Part shown: in pieces, positions 38,189 through 45,790 of the stretch | Numbering within the stretch: the first letter of the stretch is position 1 | Layout: every line of letters starts with the position of its first letter | NCBI RefSeq assembly: GCF_902652685.1 | Contig: NZ_CACRUY010000034.1 | Coordinates: 1 to 58,866, forward strand | Direction of reading: 5' to 3' | DNA: 58,866 nt | Source: Mycobacterium sp. Marseille-P9652 | GTDB lineage: Bacteria; Actinomycetota; Actinomycetes; Mycobacteriales; Mycobacteriaceae | The notes under the pieces: model-generated | Database searches by the model: none | What the model was told of the DNA's origin: nothing | Seen by the model: the letters and a program-made list of their open reading frames with translations, nothing else | Position numbers and translations under genes: made by a program

Positions 38189-39220
38189 ATGACCGAGCGG
38201 AAGCGCACGGCCACCCTCCGCCCGGTGCGTGAAGTGACCGCACCCCGGCTGGAGTTCCGCACCATCCACGGGTACCGACGGGCCTTCCGGATCGCCGGCT
38301 CGGGGCCGGCGATCCTGCTGATCCACGGCATCGGCGACAACTCCACGACGTGGAACACCGTGCAGGCCAAGCTCGCTCAGCGGTTCACGGTGATCGCCCC
38401 CGACCTGCTGGGCCACGGGCGGTCCGACAAGCCCCGGGCCGACTACTCCGTCGCGGCCTACGCGAACGGGATGCGCGACCTGCTCAGCGTGCTCGACATC
38501 GAGCGGGCGACCATCGTCGGCCATTCGCTCGGCGGCGGGGTCGCCATGCAATTCGCCTACCAGTTCCCGCATCTGGTGGAGCGGCTGATCCTGGTGGGCG
38601 CCGGCGGCGTCACCAAGGACGTGAACTTCGTCCTGCGCTGCGCATCCCTGCCGATGGGCAGCGAGGCGCTCGCCCTGCTGCGCCTGCCGCTGGTGCTGCC
38701 GGCAGTTCAGATCTTCGGCCGCGTGCTGGGCACGATGCTGGGCAGCACGGGCCTGGGCCGCGACCTGCCCAACATGCTGCGGATCCTCGACGACCTGCCG
38801 GAGCCGACGGCGTCGGCGGCGTTCAGCCGCACGCTGCGGGCGGTGGTGGACTGGCGCGGGCAGATCGTCACGATGCTGGACCGGTGCTACCTGACCGAGG
38901 CCATCCCGGTGCAGATCGTCTGGGGCGCCAAGGATTCGGTGGTGCCCGTGGGTCATGCGCGGATGGCGCACGCCGCGATGCCGGGCTCCCGCCTCGAGAT
39001 CTTCGAGGGCGCCGGCCATTTCCCGTTCCACGACGACCCGGCCCGGTTCATCGATGTGGTGCAGCGCTTCGTCGATACGACCGAGCCCGCCGAATACAAC
39101 CAGACCGCGCTGCGCGAGTTGCTCCGCAGCGGTGGCGGCGAGAAGACGGTCACCGGGCCCGCCCCCACGCGCGTCGCCGTCCTCAACGCCATGGGTTCCG
39201 ACGAACGCAGCGCGACCTGA
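38189..39220 (+). CDS. Alpha/beta hydrolase
   Basis: 343 residues, Rv2715 position. Oxyanion motif LLIHGIGDNSTTW near residue 47, nucleophile elbow GHSLGGGVAMQFAY (Ser intact), Asp in WGAKDSVVP and His in FEGAGHFPFHDDP. A cap domain lies around residues 155-235. Resembles bacterial epoxide hydrolases, haloperoxidases and lipid-degrading hydrolases; substrate unknown. ATG 38189 (MTERKR) chosen; ATG 38159 is in frame. H37Rv has a PhzF-like gene (Rv2716) next, absent here. Confidence 0.88.
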   Translation: MTERKRTATLRPVREVTAPRLEFRTIHGYRRAFRIAGSGPAILLIHGIGDNSTTWNTVQAKLAQRFTVIAPDLLGHGRSDKPRADYSVAAYANGMRDLLSVLDIERATIVGHSLGGGVAMQFAYQFPHLVERLILVGAGGVTKDVNFVLRCASLPMGSEALALLRLPLVLPAVQIFGRVLGTMLGSTGLGRDLPNMLRILDDLPEPTASAAFSRTLRAVVDWRGQIVTMLDRCYLTEAIPVQIVWGAKDSVVPVGHARMAHAAMPGSRLEIFEGAGHFPFHDDPARFIDVVQRFVDTTEPAEYNQTALRELLRSGGGEKTVTGPAPTRVAVLNAMGSDERSAT

Positions 39221-39231
39221 CGTCCCGCGGC

Positions 39232-39717
39232 CTAGTGGCCGCGGTACAGCACCGCGTCGAGGTGATCCTGCAGCGGCTGGCCGACCGCGCCCATCCGCAG
39301 TGAATACGACAGCTCGTCGCCCCGGATGCGCAGGGAACGGCTGAGGCTGGTCACCTCTTTGGCGGTCGGGGTCAGACCGATCGCCGTCGACGCCATCTGT
39401 ATCTCGACGCCGCCGCCGGTGAGCGAGTAGGTGCCGACCTCGATCTCGGTGATGCCGTTGGGGTGCGCCAGGACCAGTTCGACGTGCCCGGCCCGCGGCA
39501 CCCGCAGGTAACCGGTTTCGGCGTGCAGGGGCCTGCCGTCGCTGACCGCCCGGGTTTTTTGGCCGTAAACCAGGAACGGCTTGCCGACGTGCGAGTACAC
39601 GACTTCCTCGAGGTAGTCGAACGGCTCGATAGTCGGGTATTTGCCCGCGCCCCGGCCGGTCCAGGTGCCCAGCAGCGGGGCCAGGTCGGCCAGGTCGGGG
39701 TGCAGGTCGGCGGGCAT
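39232..39717 (-). CDS. Nitrobindin-like haem-binding beta-barrel protein
   Basis: 161 residues, Rv2717c position. The motif PLLGTWTGRGAGKYPTI (G-x-W-x-G-x-G) near the N-terminus is diagnostic of the nitrobindin/THAP4-like ten-strand barrel. The C-terminal region ELSYSLRMGAVGQPLQDHLDAVLYR holds the His that ligates haem in the M. tuberculosis protein. Such barrels bind ferric haem and react with NO or peroxynitrite. Starts 2 nt after the nrdR stop, so co-transcribed with nrdR. Confidence 0.88.
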   Translation of the reverse strand: MPADLHPDLADLAPLLGTWTGRGAGKYPTIEPFDYLEEVVYSHVGKPFLVYGQKTRAVSDGRPLHAETGYLRVPRAGHVELVLAHPNGITEIEVGTYSLTGGGVEIQMASTAIGLTPTAKEVTSLSRSLRIRGDELSYSLRMGAVGQPLQDHLDAVLYRGH

Positions 39718-39719
39718 GG

Positions 39720-40184
39720 TCAGCCCGGGGCCGAGACCTTGCGGTGCTCGCGCAGCGCCTCGATCTCGCGCTCGAAGTCCTCGGCGGACGAGAAGGACCG
39801 GTACACCGACGCGAACCGCAGGTAGGCGACCTCGTCGAGGTCGCGCAGCGGCCCGAGGATCGCCAGGCCGACCTCGTGGCTGGGGACTTCCGGCGAGCCG
39901 GCCGCCCGCACGGTGTCCTCCACCTGCTGGGCCAGCAGGTTCAGCGCGTCGTCGTCCACCTGGCGGCCCTGGCACGCCCGTCGGACGCCGCTGATGACCT
40001 TCTCCCTGCTGAACGGCTCGGTGACGCCGCTGCGTTTGACGACCGCCAGGACCGCGGTCTCGACGGTGGTGAAGCGCCGACCGCATTCGGGGCACGATCG
40101 GCGGCGCCGGATGGCTTGCCCCTCATCGGTTTCCCGGGAATCGATCACCCGCGAATCGGGATGACGGCAGAACGGACAGTGCAT
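39720..40184 (-). CDS. nrdR: Transcriptional repressor NrdR
   Basis: 154-residue ATP/dATP-sensing repressor of ribonucleotide reductase genes. N-terminal zinc ribbon CPFC (3-6) and CPEC near 31-34 within [18 protein letters not shown] and [20 protein letters not shown]-cone follows, with [24 protein letters not shown]. Start ATG 40182-40184. Its 108-nt upstream gap contains a 7-bp hairpin CGGGTAC/GTACCCG (40210-40237) that may end the chiZ transcript. Confidence 0.96.
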   Translation of the reverse strand: MHCPFCRHPDSRVIDSRETDEGQAIRRRRSCPECGRRFTTVETAVLAVVKRSGVTEPFSREKVISGVRRACQGRQVDDDALNLLAQQVEDTVRAAGSPEVPSHEVGLAILGPLRDLDEVAYLRFASVYRSFSSAEDFEREIEALREHRKVSAPG

Positions 40185-40209
40185 GGCCGCTCCTTCGCCG
40201 TGATGAAAC

Positions 40210-40237
40210 CGGGTACCGCAGAACCTGAGCGTACCCG
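40210..40237 (-). terminator. Hairpin between chiZ and nrdR
   Basis: CGGGTAC (40210-40216) and GTACCCG (40231-40237), loop 14 nt, in the 108-nt gap between the two minus-strand genes. No T-tract. Confidence 0.35.
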
Positions 40238-40292
40238 CGCGTTCGCCTGCCGGGCGAGCGCGGAGCGACCACGGGGCGCGCGGCCCACACCG

Positions 40293-40796
40293 TCAGTCGA
40301 CCGGGGCGATCAGGGTCTGGCCCGCGGCCAGCGCCGGCGACGGGAGGTCGTTGAGCTCGCGGATCCGCTGCGCGACCTGGGCGGCCGGCGCGTCCGGCGC
40401 CACGCGGTGCGCGACGTCTTCCAGGGACTCTCCACCCTCGACCCGCACGACGGCGAGCCGGTCGGGAACGCGGGCCGACGCTGCGCCGGCGTCGCCGTTG
40501 AGGACCTGCCCGACGTTTGCGACCAGACCGAGCCACAGCGTGATCAGGCCCGCCACCAGGGCGAGTCCGACCGTCGTCGCCACCGTCACGGGACGCCGGC
40601 GGTGCGGCGCCGCGGACATCCGGACGCCTGTCCCGTGGTAGCGCATCGGTGCGACCGCCGGACGGGACGGCCCCGGCCTGCGTGAGCGGGACATTCCGTC
40701 GCGGCCGTAGCGCTGGCCCGGCGCGGGTGCGCTGGGGAACGGGCCAGGGCGCCGAACGCTGCCGGTATGCGGCGAGAGTGTGTGGATGATGGTCAT
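40293..40796 (-). CDS. chiZ: SOS-induced LysM cell-division regulator (Rv2719c/ChiZ)
   Basis: 167 residues. The disordered, Arg/Pro-rich cytosolic N-terminus of about 70 residues is followed by one transmembrane helix ([25 protein letters not shown]). The C-terminal LysM domain ([33 protein letters not shown]) lies outside. The M. tuberculosis protein is DNA-damage induced, reaches the septum and slows division. ATG with GGAGGG upstream. Three LexA-type boxes lie 27-84 nt upstream and the lexA gene is divergent. Confidence 0.9.
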   Translation of the reverse strand: MTIIHTLSPHTGSVRRPGPFPSAPAPGQRYGRDGMSRSRRPGPSRPAVAPMRYHGTGVRMSAAPHRRRPVTVATTVGLALVAGLITLWLGLVANVGQVLNGDAGAASARVPDRLAVVRVEGGESLEDVAHRVAPDAPAAQVAQRIRELNDLPSPALAAGQTLIAPVD

Positions 40797-40822
40797 CTGC
40801 GTTCCCTCCGGTCAACTAAGTC

Positions 40823-40880
40823 TCGCTCGTGTGTTCGACACTGTAGTCGCTCGCGTGTTCGAAACCGAACGTTTGAGCGA
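40823..40880 (-). promoter_or_regulatory. Three SOS-type boxes at the chiZ promoter
   Basis: Box 1 (40823-40838) TCGCTC-N4-GTTCGA. Box 2 (40847-40862) TCGCTC-N4-GTTCGA. Box 3 (40865-40880) is the inverted form CCGAAC-N4-GAGCGA. The mycobacterial consensus is TCGAAC-N4-GTTCGA. On the minus strand TACAGT (40840-40845), a -10, sits between boxes 1 and 2, so bound LexA would cover the promoter. Confidence 0.7.
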
Positions 40881-41044
40881 AGCGTGTCTTCCACGAGCAA
40901 GACGCTAGATCACACCACCGACAAGTCCGTCGGTCGCTACCAATGGCATGGAGCAGAAGTACCCCGTCGCCCGAAGAGTTACACCATTGTTATTCCCCAG
41001 GCTTGACAGCGTTTCGGGCGGTCTTGCGGCCCGCGACACGCCAG

Positions 41045-41060
41045 TCGAACACATGTTTGA
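41045..41060 (+). promoter_or_regulatory. LexA box of lexA
   Basis: TCGAACACATGTTTGA, one mismatch to TCGAAC-N4-GTTCGA. It lies 20 nt upstream of a TACCCT -10 (41080-41085) that is 6 nt before the ATG, so the box covers the -35 region of a leaderless lexA transcript. Confidence 0.8.
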
Positions 41061-41091
41061 TTCTTGCCAACGCCGCGGTTACCCTCAGTCC

Positions 41092-41796
41092 ATGAGCGAC
41101 AGCAACGACACCTCATCCGCCGGCCGGGGCGGCCGGTTGCCTTCCGCCGATTCTTCGCTGACCGAACGTCAGCGCACCATCCTCAACGTGATTCGCGCCT
41201 CGGTGACCAGCCGGGGCTACCCGCCGAGCATCCGCGAGATCGGCGACGCCGTCGGCCTGACGTCGACCTCCTCTGTGGCCCACCAGCTGCGCACCCTGGA
41301 GCGCAAGGGCTTCCTTCGCCGCGACCCGAACCGCCCGCGCGCCGTCGACGTCCGCGGTGCCGACGACGCCCGCGACGATGCCGTGCCGACCACCGAGGTC
41401 GCCGGGTCGGACGCCCTGCCGGAACCGACCTTCGTTCCGGTCCTCGGGCGCATCGCGGCCGGCGGGCCGATCCTCGCCGAGGAGGCCGTCGAAGACGTCT
41501 TCCCGCTGCCCCGCGAGCTCGTCGGTGAGGGCACGCTGTTTCTGCTCAAGGTCGTCGGCGACTCGATGGTGGAGGCGGCGATCTGCGACGGCGACTGGGT
41601 AGTGGTGCGCCAGCAGAATGTCGCCGACAACGGCGACATCGTCGCCGCCATGCTCGACGGCGAGGCCACCGTCAAGACGTTCCGGCGCGCGGGCGGTCAG
41701 GTGTGGCTGATGCCCCACAACCCGGCGTTCGATCCGATACCGGGCAATGACGCCACCGTGCTCGGCAAGGTCGTCACCGTGATCCGCAAGGTCTAG
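41092..41796 (+). CDS. lexA: LexA repressor
   Basis: 234-residue SOS repressor. N-terminal winged helix: [44 protein letters not shown], recognition helix in [13 protein letters not shown]. The Ala-Gly self-cleavage bond lies in [11 protein letters not shown]; the catalytic Ser is in [11 protein letters not shown] and the Lys in [15 protein letters not shown] 41092 is supported by a leaderless promoter; the earlier in-frame ATG at 40948 would run through the operator. Convergent with the LGFP protein gene (12-nt gap). Confidence 0.97.
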   Translation: MSDSNDTSSAGRGGRLPSADSSLTERQRTILNVIRASVTSRGYPPSIREIGDAVGLTSTSSVAHQLRTLERKGFLRRDPNRPRAVDVRGADDARDDAVPTTEVAGSDALPEPTFVPVLGRIAAGGPILAEEAVEDVFPLPRELVGEGTLFLLKVVGDSMVEAAICDGDWVVVRQQNVADNGDIVAAMLDGEATVKTFRRAGGQVWLMPHNPAFDPIPGNDATVLGKVVTVIRKV

Positions 41797-41808
41797 CGCC
41801 TGCCGGCT

Positions 41809-44088
41809 TCAGTCGGCCTTGATGAAGCCGTTGGCCCGCGCGACTTCCTCACTCGTGAGCCATATTTCGGCCAGCGTGTCATGGTAGAGCGCGCTGCCGG
41901 GTGTGTAGTAGAGGCCGAAGCTGGCGTTGGCCTTGATCGGATAGCCGTCGGGAACCTGATAGGGGTCGTCGAGCGGTAGGTGGATGGTCGGCCGGCCGCT
42001 CGGCGCCAAGGCTGCGGCCCACTCGCCGTCATCGTCGGCATCCACGGCCGCGTGACGGCCGGTGCGGGGCTCGTCAGTGCGGGGCTCGTCGCCGGTGGTG
42101 TCGGCGACGCCCGCCTCCGCCACCTCCTCGTCGGGTGCGGTGGCCTCGGGCGTGCCGAGATCGGCTGCGGCGCGCGGGATCGCGACGTCCGGGTGCTCCT
42201 CGGGACCCTGCTCCCCCGCTTCGTCCGGGTGGCCCGCGAACGGATGCTGCGCGGCGGTCTCCGCTTCCGGGTAGCCGTGCTCGGCATAACCCGGCTCGCC
42301 ATAGCCCGGCTCGTCATAGCCAGGCTCCTCGTAGCCCGCCTCGTCATGGCCGTGCTCGTCGTAGCCCGCCTCGTCATAGCCGTGCTCGTCGTAGCCCGCC
42401 TCGGGGTGTGCGGCCCCGGTGAGCGCCGCTCCGGACACGACCGGGATCGAGTCGGTGTCGATCGAGTCGGGATCTTCGTCCTCGTCGGCGGCGAATCCAC
42501 CGGGCACACGGCCGTATTCGTCCTCCGCGGCCGCAGGCGCCGCGCCGTCGTCGTCGTCCGGCCCGCGCCGCCAGCTGACGCGCGCCGGTTCCTGCTCGGG
42601 CGCCGCGTAGTCGTCGACCGGGTAGTGGCCGCCGTCGGCGTCGTCGTGGCCCCAGCGCCGGTCCCCCGCGGCCTCGTAGCCGCTCTCGTAGCCGGCATCC
42701 GCGTCGGGCTGCCGGTCCCACGAGGCGGCCAGCCTGCCCGCGCGGCGACGACGCCAGCCCAGGGCCAGCAGCGCCGACACCGCGAGCAAGACCAGCACCG
42801 GGATGGCGGCAAGCAGCCACCACCACTGCCAGGTGAACTTCTTGGCGTGGGACGGTCCCGCCGCGCTGCTCGGCTGGTTCTGTCCGGGCACCTGCAGGCC
42901 GGACAGCAGCGGCGCCAGGTTGGACGGGTCGGTGCTGAACGTGTTCTTCGCCCGGTTCCACGAGACCTTGCCGCCGGTGAACTGCTGGGAGACCACGTCG
43001 CCGTCCACGGACTGGTCGCCGACCGGCGCGCCCAACTTCCCGGCGGCGCCGCGCAGCTTGTCCCACGCGGCCTTCATCGCGCCGCGCACGACGAACGCGC
43101 CGTGGTCGGATGTCCAGAAGATCACCGGCTTGTCCGCGGCGGAGAACGTACACATCCGGCTCGAGGGCCCCACGCCGCCGTCGGACTCGTTCGCCACCGG
43201 GAAGCCCAGGTCGCTGCCCACCGGGCCGCCCAGCGACTCGTACTTGGCGAGGATGTTCTTCTCGACGGCGTTCGCGCCGGTGGCCGGGCTGAAGAACACC
43301 TTGCCGCCGGCGAAGTTCTGGGCGATCCCGTCGCCGCCGATCGGGTACTGCCCTCCCTGCTTGGCTCCCAGCGGGCCGTTCGCGCCGCCGGCCGCGCGCC
43401 ACGCCATGTTGATCGCCGCCGTCGGGTCGATCGGCACCTGCAGGCCCTTGAGCTGTTCGGCCAGGGCCGGCGGCTCGGTGGCGAACTGCTTGGTCTGCCG
43501 GTTCCACGACACCTGGCCACCGGTGAACTTCTGCGAGGTCACCTCGCCGTCGTAGGTCTCGTCGCCGACCGGGGCGCCCATGACGCCGCCGGAGCTGCCG
43601 AGCTTGTCCCAGGCGGCGTTCATCGCCCCGCGCACGACGAAGGCGCCGTGCTCGGACGTCCAGAAGATCACCGGCTTGTCGCTCGCGGAGAACGTGGCCA
43701 CGCGGCTGTCCGGGCCCGCCAGGCCGGGCACTTCGTTGATGGTCGGCCACCCCAGGTCACTGCCGGCCGGGCCGCCGAGCGAGGAGTACTTGTCGAGGAT
43801 GGGGCCGAACACGAACTTGGCGCCGGTGTCGGTGGTGTAGAACATCCGGCCGCCGTCGAAGTCCAGGGCGAAGCCGTCCGCCACCGGGTAGACGTCGCCC
43901 TTGCGTGCGCCGAGCGGTGAGGTGTCGCCGCCGGCCTTCTCCCAGGCCGCCATCATCGCGGCCTCGGCGTCGCCGATCGGAGACGCCACCGCCGCGGGCC
44001 CCAGCAATGCCGCGGCCGCCGCCGTGACCGCCAAGCTGACCAGCGCGGTCCCGATCAGCCTGCGCATGCGCCCTTTGTGCCCGTTCAC
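41809..44088 (-). CDS. LGFP-repeat cell-wall protein with membrane anchor
   Basis: About 759 residues, Rv2721c position. The Sec signal (MRRLIGTALVSLAVTAAAAALLGPAAVA) is followed by two groups of LGFP-type repeats (residues 40-185 and 205-370). Examples are SSLGGPAGSDLGWP, ESLGGPVGSDLGFP, KPVIFWTSEHGAFVV and GVMGAPVGDE. LGFP repeats bind arabinogalactan-mycolate wall in related proteins. A transmembrane helix (WWWLLAAIPVLVLLAVSALLAL, about 420-442) leads to a long acidic cytosolic tail with nine G-Y-D-E-x units. GTG 44086-44088 after GGGAGG is preferred; TTG one codon earlier and ATG 44067 are alternatives. Confidence 0.88.
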   Translation of the reverse strand: MNGHKGRMRRLIGTALVSLAVTAAAAALLGPAAVASPIGDAEAAMMAAWEKAGGDTSPLGARKGDVYPVADGFALDFDGGRMFYTTDTGAKFVFGPILDKYSSLGGPAGSDLGWPTINEVPGLAGPDSRVATFSASDKPVIFWTSEHGAFVVRGAMNAAWDKLGSSGGVMGAPVGDETYDGEVTSQKFTGGQVSWNRQTKQFATEPPALAEQLKGLQVPIDPTAAINMAWRAAGGANGPLGAKQGGQYPIGGDGIAQNFAGGKVFFSPATGANAVEKNILAKYESLGGPVGSDLGFPVANESDGGVGPSSRMCTFSAADKPVIFWTSDHGAFVVRGAMKAAWDKLRGAAGKLGAPVGDQSVDGDVVSQQFTGGKVSWNRAKNTFSTDPSNLAPLLSGLQVPGQNQPSSAAGPSHAKKFTWQWWWLLAAIPVLVLLAVSALLALGWRRRRAGRLAASWDRQPDADAGYESGYEAAGDRRWGHDDADGGHYPVDDYAAPEQEPARVSWRRGPDDDDGAAPAAAEDEYGRVPGGFAADEDEDPDSIDTDSIPVVSGAALTGAAHPEAGYDEHGYDEAGYDEHGHDEAGYEEPGYDEPGYGEPGYAEHGYPEAETAAQHPFAGHPDEAGEQGPEEHPDVAIPRAAADLGTPEATAPDEEVAEAGVADTTGDEPRTDEPRTGRHAAVDADDDGEWAAALAPSGRPTIHLPLDDPYQVPDGYPIKANASFGLYYTPGSALYHDTLAEIWLTSEEVARANGFIKAD
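42262..42396 (-). repeat. Nine 15-bp tandem repeats coding GYDEx
   Basis: 135 bp encode GYDEH, GYDEA, GYDEH, GHDEA, GYEEP, GYDEP, GYGEP, GYAEH, GYPEA. The DNA units are closely similar (TCGTCATAGCC, TCGTCGTAGCC variants). A likely variable-number locus inside the cytosolic tail. Confidence 0.85.
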
Positions 44089-44465
44089 CAAGCCTCCCAG
44101 CCGACGGATATGCAGCTATCTGCGGCCACGTCCGTATCCTGCAGACCCGGCGAACGGGTCGCGCCCCCACCAATGGGACGCGACCCGATGACGATCCGCA
44201 TTATCGCCGGCTCGCATAACTTTGCTCCTGCCATCGGAAAATGCGAAGTCGATTCCGGAATAGTACGGAAACGGAGACCGCGCCGATGTGGAAATGATGC
44301 CGGACCGCGCCCATATCGCAGCCCATTCACGACGCCGCGAGATAACCGAAAAGCGCCGCGTTCACCGACGACCCGCATGTGCAGACGGTACGTGAAGCCC
44401 TCCACGGGGCGACAATCCACCCGAGGAAACGCCAATCTTTGCCGCAATGGCGTGCGGCGCCGCTA
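44089..44465. other. 377-nt intergenic region between the LGFP gene and fadE20
   Basis: No gene can be supported. It is clearly less GC-rich than its neighbours. It holds a 9-bp inverted repeat CGGGTCGCG (44155-44163) and CGCGACCCG (44179-44187) about 70-100 nt upstream of the LGFP start. H37Rv has Rv2722 and the terC-like Rv2723 here, so this may be the scar of their loss. The LGFP promoter should lie near 44100-44250. Confidence 0.5.
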
Positions 44466-45626
44466 TCAGACGCCGAGGCTGCGGCCGACGATTTCCTTCA
44501 TGATCTCGGTGGTGCCGCCGTAGATGGTTTGCACCCGGGCGTCGAGATAGGCACGGGCGACCGGGTATTCGCGCATGTACCCATACCCGCCGTGCAGCTG
44601 CAGGCACCGGTCGATCAGGTGCACCTGCTTTTCCGTGGTGTACCACTTGGCCATCGCGGCCTGCTCGGCGGTGAGCTTCTTGTCCAGGTGCAGGCGGACG
44701 AACTCGTCGACCATCATGCGAACCACGGTGGCCTCGGTCGCGAGCTCGGCCAGCACGAAGCGGCTGTTCTGGAAGCTGCCGATCGGCTTGCCAAATGCCT
44801 TGCGCTCCTTGGTGTATTGCAGGGTCGCTTCGAGCACCTGCTCCATGGCCGCGGCCGCCATGACGGCGATCGAGATGCGTTCCTGCGGCAGGTTCTGCAT
44901 GAGGTAGATGAAGCCCATGCCCTCCTGGCCCAGCAGGTTCTCGGCGGGCACCTTGACGTCGGTGAACGACAATTCCGCCGTGTCCTGGGCGTCGAGGCCG
45001 ATCTTGTCCAAATGACGGCCCCGCTCAAAGCCTTCCATGCCGCGTTCGACGACAAGCAGCGAAAAGCCCTGTGCCCCCTTGTCGGGATCGGTCTGCGCCA
45101 CGACGATCACCAGGTCGGAGTTGATCCCGTTGGTGATGAACGTCTTTGACCCGTTGAGAACGTAGTGGTCGCCCTGCTTGACCGCGCGGGTCTTGATGCC
45201 CTGCAGGTCGCTTCCCGTCCCGGGTTCGGTCATCGCGATCGCCGTGATGATCTCGCCGGAGCAGAATTTCGGCAGCCAGCGCTGCTTCTGCTCCTCGGTG
45301 CCGAGCTCCAGAAGGTAGGGCGCCACGATGTCGTTGTGCAGGCCGAAACCGATTCCGCTGTAACGTCCGGCGGTCGTTTCCTCGGTGATGATCGTGTTGT
45401 ACCGGAAGTCGCCGTTGCCGCCGCCGCCGTACTCCTCCGGGACGGCCATGCCGAGGAAGCCCTGTTTGCCGGCCTCGAGCCACACGCCGCGGTCGACGAT
45501 CTTCGCCTTCTCCCACTCGTCGTGATAGGGGGCCACGTGGCGGTCCAGGAAGGCGCGGTAGGACTCGCGGAACAGCTCGTGCTCGGGCTCGAACAACGTG
45601 CGCTGATACTTGATGGCACTGCCCAT
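44466..45626 (-). CDS. fadE20: Acyl-CoA dehydrogenase FadE20
   Basis: 386 residues, same length as Rv2724c. FAD-dependent alpha-beta desaturation of acyl-CoA in beta-oxidation. Signatures: AIAMTEPGTGSDLQGIKT (ACAD signature 1), GSKTFITNG, QNLPQERISIAV, FGKPIGSFQNSRF, and the C-terminal LHGGYGYMREYPVARAYLDARVQTIYGGTTEIM. The catalytic Glu region matches long-chain-type enzymes (IYGGTTE). ATG 45624-45626 after GGAGG. A perfect TetR-type palindrome overlaps its promoter. Confidence 0.93.
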   Translation of the reverse strand: MGSAIKYQRTLFEPEHELFRESYRAFLDRHVAPYHDEWEKAKIVDRGVWLEAGKQGFLGMAVPEEYGGGGNGDFRYNTIITEETTAGRYSGIGFGLHNDIVAPYLLELGTEEQKQRWLPKFCSGEIITAIAMTEPGTGSDLQGIKTRAVKQGDHYVLNGSKTFITNGINSDLVIVVAQTDPDKGAQGFSLLVVERGMEGFERGRHLDKIGLDAQDTAELSFTDVKVPAENLLGQEGMGFIYLMQNLPQERISIAVMAAAAMEQVLEATLQYTKERKAFGKPIGSFQNSRFVLAELATEATVVRMMVDEFVRLHLDKKLTAEQAAMAKWYTTEKQVHLIDRCLQLHGGYGYMREYPVARAYLDARVQTIYGGTTEIMKEIVGRSLGV

Positions 45627-45670
45627 GGAAGACCTCCGGTGACCGCCGCCGACTGGCAACTCTGTCGCCC

Positions 45671-45695
45671 AACATATACCAACCGGGCGGTTGGT
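45671..45695 (-). promoter_or_regulatory. fadE20 promoter with TetR-type operator
   Basis: ACCAACCG-GG-CGGTTGGT (45678-45695) is a perfect 8+8 palindrome. On the minus strand TATGTT (45671-45676) follows it at once as a -10, so a repressor bound here would cover the -35/-10 spacer. The site is 52 nt upstream of fadE20. No regulator gene is adjacent. Confidence 0.65.
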
Positions 45696-45743
45696 CGGCA
45701 GGGTGTCGGGGCGTGCCGGTCTCAGCCGCCGCGCGGCCTAGGG

Positions 45744-45784
45744 GGCGGCGAGCGCGGCGTCGCCGGGCGATGCGGGTCGCGACC
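45744..45784. repeat. Degenerate palindromic repeat, copy D
   Basis: AGCGCGGCG-TC-GCCGGGCG-AT-GCGGGTCGC aligns with copy A in the same orientation, but the terminal arms are decayed. It lies between the fadE20 promoter and the hflX stop. Confidence 0.5.
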
Positions 45785-45790
45785 GACGGG

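Noticed and set aside
40245-40290. Further copy of the palindromic repeat between chiZ and nrdR
   Set aside because: It shares only short GC-rich words (GCCGGGCGAGCGCGG) and lacks paired arms and the 45-bp spacing.
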